Below are positions 8,364 through 20,300 of a stretch of DNA of 64,000 bases, piece by piece (positions within the stretch are counted from its first letter, which is position 1; the number at the start of each line of letters is the position of its first letter). The stretch spans positions 1,582,001-1,646,000 of the forward strand of contig NZ_CP147737.1 of the NCBI RefSeq assembly GCF_037265215.1, given 5' to 3'. This DNA is from Xenorhabdus griffiniae (GTDB lineage Bacteria; Pseudomonadota; Gammaproteobacteria; Enterobacterales; Enterobacteriaceae). A model generated the notes under the pieces. The model was given only the letters and a program-made list of their open reading frames with translations, was not told the DNA's origin and did not search any database. The position numbers and the translations under genes are program-made.

Positions 8364-11300
8364 ATGGGAAAACCATTTTGGAGAAGCGTTGAATACTTCG
8401 TTACGGGGAATTACTTCGCCGATGATGGTGATAACAACATTAAGGCCATTGGATTTGGCGGAAATATATATGCTTACGGTGGCAATGACCATATTACAGT
8501 GGGATCGATTGGGGCTACGGTGTATACGGGATCTGGACATGATACCGTGGTAGGAGGCGCCGCCTATCTTAAGGTCATTGACACCACCGGAAACCTGACA
8601 GTTAAAGGCGGTGCTGGTTATGCAGAGATTGACAAAAATGAGAGCGGAAATATCGGATTTTCTGGTGTTGCTGGTGGGGTATCGATAACGCACACGGGCA
8701 AGGTCGGTGATATTACGTACGGTGGTGGTGCGGCTTATAACCGTATCGAGCGTATACGTCAGGCGGCTGATACCTACTCTGAAACTCGTGGGAATATCCG
8801 GTTTGAAGGTGTAGGCGGTTATAACCACATTTACTCTGATGTTGCGCACGGTAATATCTATTTCACAGGTGGTGGTGCTTATAACGAAATTATCCGCAAA
8901 GGAAAAGCCAATGACTTCGGCAGTGAAGGGATGGAATACGCCAAAGCTGAAGAGGTTGTGCTGACAACAGCAACCATGAGTGGCGCATGGATTGGCAACT
9001 CCCATCAGGTGACAGGGGTTAAATCGGCGCGGGAGCCAAACACTTACCTGTTTGCGTTTGAGGATGGTACTTACACTAAAATCAACAAGGTTCAACTGCG
9101 CAATGATCCCGAAACGGGCAAACTGAGGTACTTTTCGACTGCCTGGTTTAAAACGGGGAAACACCTCAAGGAGCTGGAAAAACAAGATATTTCAGATCAA
9201 GGTGTTTTTAATTCAGTCGATGAAGACGGCGCATACACGTTGTCAAACCTGATCGTTGAACAACAGAAACCGATCACGATTCATGCGGTTGAGAAAAAGC
9301 TGACAGAAAACCAATGGGTAGATTATGGTAATGGTGTCCAGATTAACGCAGCAGATATTACTTTGTCTGATGCCAAAATGGGCGGTTATGCTATTTATCG
9401 TGATGGAACCACCGTTGATGTAAAAGCCGTCAAATCCAACCGGATGCCGAACACCTATATTTATGGTAAGCAACTTGGCGAATATACCAAGGTCGTGGTA
9501 GTTGAACTAAAGAATGATCCCAATACAGGCGTGCTGCGATATATCGCTCGCCCTTGGTATAAAGAAGGCAACCATACCGCTAATCTGGCGAACACCGATA
9601 TCTCTCTTGCCAATGGTTACCACTATATGGGAACCGGTAGCTACTCACTAAGTGATTTGCATTACAGCGTTAATACTGTGCGCACAACCTCCAGTCGTGT
9701 GCCTGATATGCATGAATATAGTGATCTTGAACTGTTCAACTCGGCAACTGACAGTAATGACAGTTCTGGTGATATTCATTATGTTGGTGCCGGTGGTGGC
9801 AACATCATCAAATCCAACGTGACGCGTGGCAATGTCAACTTTAAAGGTGCGGGCATTGCGAACGTGATTGAACATAGTTCTGAATTCGGTAATACCATCT
9901 TCGCAGGTGGTGGTGGCGCAAACATCATCATCAAAAAAGGCAAAGAAGGTAACCTGAACTTTGATGGTGCGGGCATTGCCAACGTGTTGCTGCACCAGAG
10001 CCGGAGCGGTGAAATGAATGTCAATGCGGGCGGGGCAGCAAACGTGTTGGTTCGTGTTGGCGATGGCCGCTATCTTGCTCACCTTCTGGCGGTTGGCAAT
10101 ATCTCTATTCACAAAGGCAATGGCAACAGCCGTATTGCAATGGGCGGTGGTTTCAATACCCATACCCAAATTGGTCATGGCGATGCGTTCTGGACGGGCA
10201 TTGGCGGTGCCAATGTTCTGACCCAGATGGGGAACGGTAATGTCGCATCAATACTGGCGGGTGGCACTAATATTCTGACCAAAGTGGGTGAAGGCGATTT
10301 GCAATCAGCCATGCTGGGTGGCGCCAATATTATTACCCATATTAGCCATAATGAAGCGTCGGATTCCGGCTCTGCAAATACATCGGTGATTGCGCTGGGC
10401 GGTGCCAACATCCTGACGAAAAAGGGCAAAGGTAATGTCCAGGCCGTCATGGGCGGTGGCGGCAATGTCCTGACCCATATGGGGGATGGCAAAACGACCG
10501 GTGTTATGTTGGGTGGTGCTAATATTCTGACCAAAGTTGGCCAGGGTGATACAACCGGCATTATGTTAGGCCTGGGTAACGTTTTGACCCATGTTGGTGA
10601 TGGGCAAACGCTGGGTGTGATGGGTGCGCTGGGTAATATTTTCACCAAGGTGGGTGATGGTACAACCATTGCGGCGATGATTGGTGCAGGCAATATTTTC
10701 ACTCATGTGGGTGAAGGCAATGCCTGGGCGTTAATGGGCGGTAAAGGCAATATCTTCACGAAAGTTGGCGATGGCGATGCACTGGCCTTGATGCTGGCAT
10801 TAGGCAACGTATACACCCATGTTGGTGATGGCAAGAGTGTTGCTTTGATGATCGCCAAAGGCAATATTGCGACCAAAGTTGGCGATGGCGATGCCCTGTC
10901 AGCCATGATTGGTAAAGGCAATATCTTTACCCAGATTGGTGATGGTTCCACTTTCGCGGCCATGATTGGTGGGGCAAACGTGCTGACCAAAGTGGGGGAT
11001 GATCTGACCGCAGCATTGATGGTGGGTAACGCCAACATTTATACCCATGTCGGAGACGGCACCAGCATTGGTTTGTTTGCGGGTAAAACCAACATCATGA
11101 CCAAAGTGGGTGATGGCACAACATTGTCTGCTATGTTTGGCGAAGCCAATATTATGACCCATGTCGGTGATGGTTTAACCGGTGTATTGGCATTAGGCAA
11201 AGCCAACATTGTGACAAAAGTCGGCAATGATTTTATGGGCGTTGTGGCCGCTTCTGAAGCCAATGTGGTGACCCATGTTAATCAGGAAGGCAATAGCACA

Positions 11301-14300
11301 ACGGCAGCCGTGTTGGCGGGCAAAGGCAATATCCTGACCAAAGTCGGTGATGGAAGTGCGGTCGGCCTGCTGGTTTCTAAAATCGGCAATATCATGACCC
11401 ATGTTGGTGACGGCACAACGGTCGGATTTGCCAAAGGGGAAGGCAATATCATCACTAAAGTCGGTGATGGATTGGGTATCAATGCCGCCTGGGGTAAAGG
11501 CAATATCCTGACTCAGGCCGGTCACGGCGATCGCTATAACTTTGCCAAAGGTGATGCAAATATCATTACCAAAATCGGCGATGGACAGGAAGTGACCGTT
11601 GTCCAAGGGCAAGCCAATATCGTAACCCATGTTGGCAACGGTGATGACTATACCGGTGCGTGGGGCAAGGCTAATGTCATCACCAAGGTCGGTGATGGTC
11701 GTAACGTTGTACTCGCTAAGGGTGAGGCTAATATCGTCACCCAAATCGGTCATGGGGATAGCTTCAATGTGTTATGGAGCCAGGGCAATGTCGTCACCAA
11801 AGTGGGTGATGGTATGCAAGTTACGGCGGCCAAAGGTAAAGGCAATATCACCACCACAGTGGGGAATGGCCTTAGCGTGACTGCGGTTCATGGCGACCTG
11901 AACATCAATACCAAAGTCGGCGATGGGGTTTCCGTCAATGTGGCCTGGGGTAAATTCAACGTCAATACCCGTGTGGGTGACGGTCTGAATGTTTCCGTCA
12001 TGAAGGGCAAGGGCAATGCCAATATCCGTGTGGGTGATGGCCTGAACGTTAACGCTTCTTATGCACGTAACAACGTGGCAATTCAGGTGGGTAATGGTGA
12101 TTTTTATAGCCTTGCGGTGGCGGAAAGCAATACCCAGAGCGATAAACTGAATGCACTGTTTGACAATCTCAAACAAACCGTACTGGGTCACGCGGGCAGT
12201 CAGGGCATCAATTATCTGGTGAATGGCGATGAAGCCACGACATCAGGAACCCATAAAGGGCGAGGCGCCATTGACCTGCCGGAAGTTTCTTCCCTAAATG
12301 GTTTCAAACTGACAGAAGTTAATGAAATCTCATCGGATTTGGCAAAAGATTTGAAAGGGGCTGTGACCGGTGTAGATACCCCAGATATTGCAGGGATCGA
12401 GAAGGCACTTGGCAGTGAAGAACGTCTGAACCCGAATCGACCACGTAATTTAATCGTCAATGGTGATTTTGAACAAGGTGTTGTGGGATGGAAATCCACC
12501 AATGGCATTGAAGCCAACCATTCAGCCAAGGCATATGGATTGAGTGATGAAGGGCATGGTAAGCGGGTCAGTGAACTTGATGTCAGTGGTAACACAAATA
12601 TCTATCAGGATATCCAGAACTTAACGGCGGGTGAAGAAATTACGGTTAAGTTCGATTTTGCAAGGCGTGCTGGCAGCTCTGCGGATAATGGGCTGGAAGT
12701 GTGGTGGAATGGCAAAGTTGTTTTTGCCGCCGCCAATGGTGACAGTGAGTGGCAAAACAAGACACTGACCTTAACCGCCAATGCGGGAAGTAACCGGCTG
12801 GCATTTTCTGGAATTGGCTTAAATGATGGTTTAGGTTATGTGCTGGATAATGTAGTTGCAACTGCTGAACTGAAAGACGGTGGGGTTGCTGACCATGTGA
12901 AACAGGATAAAGCAGCACACAATGCCTTGCAGGACAAGGAAACAGCAGAAGCCGATAACCAACGTCTGGCTCAGGAAAAAGATAAGCAACTTGCAGCGAT
13001 TGCTGGCACCCAGTCACAACTGGAAGCGACAGATCTGGATGCCCTGAACGCTAACGGGCAGAGCCAGCGTAATGCCATCAAAGAAGAAGCGCAGGCGGTG
13101 ACAGATGAGATGCTGGCGCAGGTTAAGGGGCTGGAAACACTGGATGTCCATGCCAGCCATCATGGTGAATCAGGCCAACAATGGCGTGATCAGTTCGCGG
13201 CTGGTTTACAGCAGCGTATTCAAACCGAATTGAATCAGTCTGGTGAAACTGCGCAGAATCAATTGGATAATATCCAGAAAGTGATAGCAGCGCGTTTGGG
13301 CGATACTAAAGATGCTGTCGCTAAATCAGAAATGGGTGCACTTAAGGCTGAGCAAAATCAACAAGATGCTGAGCAAGATATTGAAGAAGCGCTCATTCAG
13401 GCCAAAAACAGAGAGAAAGAAGCTCTTGATCGTGAGCTAAAAGCTAAGCGGGCAGAACATGAGGGTAATCTGGCCGTACAACAAGCAGAGCAGCATGGTC
13501 AGCATGAAGTCTCTGCGGCAGACAATAAAACTGCGCAAGTGCAACATGATGCCAAGGGTTCAAAACTGGATAACAGCCATAAACCGGTTCGTACAGGCGC
13601 AACAGGCAGTGGTTTGTCTGGTAAAACTTATAACGCTAATTACTCTGAAGACATTGAACACGCAGAAAAATCCAAGAGTAATATCAATGCCAATTCGACT
13701 GTTCAGGCCGATGGGCGATTCAGTGAGCAATTACAAGAGTTGGATAAGGATCTGAGCGAGCTTGGTAATGCCAAAGCTGCCTTAAACCGCTTGCAGATCA
13801 ATGCAGGGATACGTGCCAAAAAAGTGTTAACGTCTGTTCATGGCGAAACGTCGGATAATCAGGTGATTAGCCAACCTTCTGCCGTGGTGACTGAATGGAT
13901 CAGGGATACCCCGAGAATTTCGGGATTGGATCTCAGTGGCCTGAAAGCGCTGGGTGAAGAACATGTTCAGCAAGATTCAGTGGCTCCGGCTGAAACTGGT
14001 TATTCTGTTGCAAGCAAGGCACAAAAAGTCGCCAATGTTTACCGTTGGTTAGATAAAGACAACAAACTTGCCACAGAAAAATATATTCCCGTACCAGGGT
14101 TTGATCGCGTGGATGCAGATATATCGGATGACCTCAGACAAGAAATGGTAACCTTTATTGAAAACTATCTGCAACTTACTAATAGTGAAAACAGCGTACC
14201 GGAAGACCAGTATACTTCATTGGCAAAATTATTTGTTGATGCAACCATCGATTACGATTGGGATAAGCGCGTCGAATTCGTCTCAAGGCTGGAAAGCTAT

Positions 14301-17300
14301 GGCTATAGCTTCGAACCTGTACATGGTGATAAGAGTATCGTTTCATTTTGGTCTGGCAAAAACTTCAAGCAATATCGTGCAGTTCTTGATGCAGCGCAGA
14401 CTGATGGCAAGAAAGTGGTTTACGATATTGATGTAAAAGGTAACAAGTTTGCTATTGCCTTGAACAAATCGCTGATGAATTGGGCCTTTTATCATCTCAA
14501 ATCTGATATTGCAGAGCAGAAGGCTTTGCAATCGGCCGTTAATGCTGCGACATACAGCAATACCGGATTCTGGAGTTCCCTCTATGCAACTGGCTCACGT
14601 GATGATGTTTATCTCATTTCGGAAGGCGGATTGCCTCTTGGCAACTACTTCTGGAATGTTGAATTACCTGTATTGCGTCAATTACAGCGTGAAGGCTTGG
14701 TCGGGGAAATTCGTCTGCTGGATAAAGCTGCTGCAGAGTATAAAGGCGCGTCACCTGAATCCCTTGGCCGCAGATTGACAGAAGCCGGTGTGACTGTAAA
14801 AGTGCGTTTTAATTCGCTCAGCCTTGCAGAGCAGGAAAGGCTGCTTGCATTGGACCCTGACAAATATAAACCGTATACGTTGGTTGATTTGGATATCAAA
14901 ACCAGTGCCATCGATAACCTGCTGAATCAAGCCTTACCATTCTATGGTTTGCGTACAGAACGCAATTTGTTGGTGAGTGAAGTTGATGGTGAAGGTTTTG
15001 AAGTCCGCCCTTGGCCGGGTAAGAACAGTGATAGCTTCAAAACTATCATGTTAGAAAATCCAAAAGATTCCGCTCAGATTAAATCTATTGAGCGTTTTAT
15101 TCTCGCCAACTATAACCATTACGACCAACTGCCTGATGAATTGCATTTGGTGAAAGATCGCATTGTTTCCCACGAGCACGGACGTACTCGCATTATCGCT
15201 GAAAAAGCGGAGGGTAGCTGGCGTTATAAACCGCAAACTGACTTAATGTCTGTGGGGGAATTGCGGGAAGCTGCTTATGTTAAAGGCAAGATCCTTGGTG
15301 ACAGCTATCGAAATGTGTTAGATGCCCTCAGTAACTACGAAAATGTGTTGCAAAATAGCAAGGACTATAGCTTTGATGCAGTGGAAAAATTAACCGTTCT
15401 GCGTTACCAGGTTGAAAGCTATTTGCAGGGGCATCCGGATTCAAAACGCGTTCCTGCGCTACAAAATTTGTTGTCACAAGTGAGTGTCCGTCTGGAAGAG
15501 TCGCTGATGCTGACGGAAGTTACCCTGAGAGGTGGCGAAAAAGTCGCCATTGACAATAATGGTACGCCACCACGTGACAGTGAACCGTCTAATTCAATAA
15601 CGCGTTTGATAAACGGGCGGCTTTTCGGCACCAAAGAAGAACGCCGTAACGTAGATAACGATACCCAAATGATATTGGATGAATTTGTCAAACAGGGGAC
15701 AGCGGATAATATCACGTTACAGGGCGAAGCGGGACGCCTAACCGGTTATTACTATAACGGTGCTCAGCAAGAACAAGATGGGCCGAGTGCGACGAAAAAA
15801 GTTGTGCTTTTCCTTCATGGTTCCCATTCATCTGCGGAAGAGCAAACCATCACTATCCAAAATTATTACCAAAGACAGGGTGTAGATATGCTGGCGGTGA
15901 ACATGCGGGGTTACGGCTCCAGTGATGGTCATCCAAGTGAAAAAGGGCTTTATCAGGATGCCCGTACTATGTTCCGCTATTTGGTTAATGACCGTGGCAT
16001 CCAGCCTGAAAATATCATTATTCATGGCTATTCCATGGGAGGTGCTGTCGCGGCGGATCTTGCCCGTTATGCCGAGCGCCGTGGGCAAGCTGTCTCCGGT
16101 TTGCTGCTTGACAGGCCAATGCCAAGTATGACTAAAGGGATTACCGCCCATGGAGTGCCAAATCCTGTGGGGATAAGCGGTGCTCTGGCGAAAGCGATTA
16201 ATGGCCAGTTCTCGGTGGAGAAAAACCTACAAGGTATCTCGAAACAGACGCCAATCATGCTATTGACCGATAATGAAGGATTGGGCAAAGAAGGGGAAAA
16301 ACTGCGTGCCAAACTGGCTGTCGCTGGTTATCAGGTATCAGGCCAACCGACTTCTTATGGTCATGAAGACCATGGATTGATAAGCAATTATGCAGACCAG
16401 ATTGTCTCAATACTTTCTGCACCTCAGCGTGAAAATGGTAGCGTGAAGGCTGGTTTGCGAGAAAAAATGCTTTACATCCTGTTTGATATGAAATCAGGTG
16501 GCAAAGAGTTAGATAAATACTCACTCCATTTCAATCAGGGAGGATCTCTGCTCAATGAGCTTCAGAAACTTGTACCTGAAATTGGCAATGTTCTCCTGAC
16601 TAATGGGAACCACGTTGAGTCAAAAGAATTTCTGGAAGGCATCTGTTTTGCCTTGTCTGGCCGTTACCTGATAGAAGAGCGAGTTCATGGATTAGGTGGT
16701 GGCAAAGCCTATTTGTCGTGGCTGACCGATGCAGTCAAGGCCTACAATGACAATACGGTGAATAAAAAGAGTGATATCAATTCGATTGAAGCCTCTTTGC
16801 TTAATCAGTATCGCCGCCAAAATATCGGTCCGGCAATCCAAGATCTGCTATCAATGCAGTATAGCCAGACGCAAAACCAGTCCAATTTGGCAGACCGCAG
16901 AAAAGCTAACCAGGCTTATGGCGGTAAATTAAAAGCCAATGGGCTGACGGGAGATCGCATTGACCGTTCGCTGAGCAATGATATTGCTGGCTATGAGAGC
17001 GTCATGGAGACACTGCGCAATGTGGATAAGACGACCTATATGTCCTTTATGTCTGAAGATCACGCCATGGCCGTTGTTGTCCATAAAGGGGAAAACCAAA
17101 CTGTTTGGTCATTCTATGATCCTAACTGTGGTATCAAGTCGTTTGATAACTATAAAGACTTTGAACACTTTATGGACTCTTTCCATAAGGGAATGATAAC
17201 GGGATATCAATCCAAGTTTGCTTATACCTATGAGGCCAGCCAAGAAGAAGGCCAAAGTTTCTATGTTAACTACAATATCTTTGAAGATGACACGATTAGC

Positions 17301-20300
17301 CAGTATGACGGAGTCTGGAAACAGGCGCGTGAAGGTGAACAACCGTACGTATTGCGTGCGCTGAAGGAGCAGGGTAAGACCTTTAAGCTGGGTGCAAACG
17401 TAACGGGACGTGTGGTTGATTACGATAACGATGCCGTGACATTGGAAGTGACGACCAAGAAAGGTGAGAAAATCCGGGTTGAAGTTGAAAGTCACAATTT
17501 CAAGCAGGCGGCTAACCTTGTACAGTCGAATATCGATAAAGTCGTTGCTCATGCCAAAAATGGCACATTCATACTCAAAGCATCGGCTGAGAATATTACC
17601 CAACAACCCAACGCAGAGATTGCGCCTGATTCGTTTGAAGTAAAACCTCAGCCTGACGAACCAGAAGTACTCAAAGGTGCTGATAACGACCTTAAACGTT
17701 ACGGTGAAGCAATAAAACCACAGCCAGCCGGCCCAGGGAAGAAGCTGATAGATATTCGTACAACCGAAGATTTTCTGGCGGGTTACAAACAAGGCCATGC
17801 AGAACAGATCGTGGATGGTTTCCGTCCAAACATGAATCTCAAGCAACTGGTGGATTTGCTACTTAAGGGTAACTGGAACCTGGAACAGAAAGGCGCTTTG
17901 GCTTGGGAAATTGAAAGCCGCGCCTTGAAAATCACCTTCCAGCCAAGAGCTGAAAAATACAATCGGTTGTTCCGTGATGTCGCTTCAACCGGCATTGCTG
18001 ACACTAAAGCGAGTGAACAACTGGCACCCCAATTGTTATTACTGAATCTGTCAAATGATGGTTTTGGCGGACGTTGTGATCCGTTGTCGAAACTAGTTCT
18101 GGTTGCGAAACAACTTGAAAATGAGGGACAGGAGGGGGTTGCCCGTCAATTGCTGGAGAAAATGTATTCTGCGGCAGCGGTACTTAACAACCCAGAACGG
18201 TATTCTGCCACTGAGCACGCCAACGCAAATAAACTGTTGGGATCTTTGGCCGCACTCCATGCTAAGAACCCAATGTCAGCGACATCCATGAAAGTGTGGA
18301 AAGAGAAACTGGAAGACACGAAAGCACTGACAGTCGATGGCGTCGTCCAGAAAATTACTGCTGGCAATCCAGAAGGTCAGCCAGTGTTGCTTGAGCTGGA
18401 TGGCCCAGACCATGCTATGGCGGCGTGGGCGAAAGGCAGTGGTGAAAATCGTGTTTATGGTTTCTATGATCCCAATGTGGGAATTATTGAATTCTCGTCG
18501 GCGGAGAAGTTTGGCGCTTACGTGACGCGTTTCTTCGGTGAATCCGATCTAAACATGGCACAAAGCTATAAGTTGCCGAAGAATGCAGCAGGGGAAAGCT
18601 TTTTCGAACGTGTCGCCGTCATGGATGGTGAGGTCTTGGCAACTTATCGTCCAAGATGGGCTGAAAACTTCACGATGCGAGACATCTTAGAACTGCCTGT
18701 GTTTGATGATACCCCAATCAAGAAACCGGCAGAGATTGATGCAACTCATAGTGTGAAAAAACCGTTAGGTGATGACTCGCTGGAAAGTCATATTCACGTG
18801 AATAACCAGGATGTCAATGCCTGGGAAAATATTGTGGTCAAACCACAGCATGAAGGTAGCGATAGCCGCTTTGCGGGTCAGATTATTATCCAGACCGAAA
18901 ATGATCCTGTGGTTGCGCAAGCCGCTGCAAACCTGGCAGGTAAGCACCCGGATTCCAGCTTGATCGTTCAGCTTGATGCCAACGGTCAATATCGCGTGGT
19001 GTATGGTGATCCCGCTGTCTTGTCCGGCAAATTACGCTGGCAGATTGTTGGGCATGGACGTGAAGGTGCAGCGCAGAATCATACACGCCTGAGCGGTTAC
19101 AGTGCGGATGAACTGGCTCTGAAACTGAAACAGTTCCGTACTGATTTCCAACAGGCCGGCACACCAGACCATATTAGTCTCGTGGGTTGTTCTTTGATAG
19201 GCGATGACAACCGTAATGGTTTCGCCCATCGCTTTATTTCGGCACTGGATAAGCAAGGTATTCGTACCACCGTATCGGCGCGCAGCAGTGAGGTCGCGGT
19301 AGACAGTATTGGCCGCAAATACACCAAAGATGCGCAGGAACAATGGGTGCACAAACTCACGGATGATAAGCTCGTCTTGGGATGGAATGACAACGGTGAA
19401 GTGGAAAGCCACTCCGAACGAATCCGCTTTGGTATCGCTGAAAATGATATCAACTTATCCCGCGTGGGTCAGACTGAGGTTGGTGCAAAAGCGCAAGGCG
19501 CTATTGTGGAAAATGCAGAGAAATTCCATGCGCCAAAACAACGTGATGCAGCAGATAACCATGCAACGGTAGTATCATCAAACAACCAACTGAGTTACTC
19601 CGGCAATATTCAGGTTCAGGTTGGTGATGGTGAGTTTACGGCCATTAACTGGGGCACTACCAATGTAGGTATCAAGGCTGGTACAGGTGGCTTTAAGTCT
19701 CTGGCCTTCGGTGATAACAATGTGATGGTTCACATTGGTGAGGGTAACAGCAAACACAGTGTTGATATTGCCGGTTATCAGGCATTGGAGGGTGCACAAC
19801 TGTTTGTCGGCAACCGTAACATCAGCTTCAACTTGGGACGCAGTAATGATCTGATCGTTATGTTGGAGAAATCCATTCCAACCCCACCGTTGGTTAACCC
19901 ATTTGATGGTGCAGCCCGTATTTCGGGTGTATTGCAGAACATTGCCGGCTCGTTTGATTCACCAGATTGGCTGGCGACACAAAACCAGCAATGGACATTG
20001 GAAAGTGCGAAGAAATATGTCAGTGATCTGTCCGGTCTCGATTTGACCAGCAGTGTGAATTATAAGACGTTGACTGATCTCGACTCACAAAATGAACGTA
20101 GCAGCCGTGGCCTGAAAAATGATCTCGAAAGCACGCTGAACAAAAAATACAACCAATGGTTGAGTGGAAATGGCAATACCCCGGAAATGGGTAAAATCAG
20201 TCGGGCGAATAAACTCCGTCAAGCGAATGAAAAACTGGCCTTCAACTTTGCCGTGGGTGGACAAGGTGCGGATATTCAGGTTACGACGGGTAACTGGAAC

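Noticed and set aside
8346..9185. 279-codon open frame antisense to rtxA (and similar antisense frames at 9648, 10175, 11193, 17109)
   Set aside because: They arise from codon bias of the repeat-rich toxin gene on the other strand; no start signals or family features.
10330..12120. Long regular tandem repeats of ~57-60 bp, CRISPR-like in periodicity
   Set aside because: They are in-frame 19-20 residue B repeats (T-x-VGDG) of rtxA with protein-level rather than nucleotide-level conservation and no spacers.
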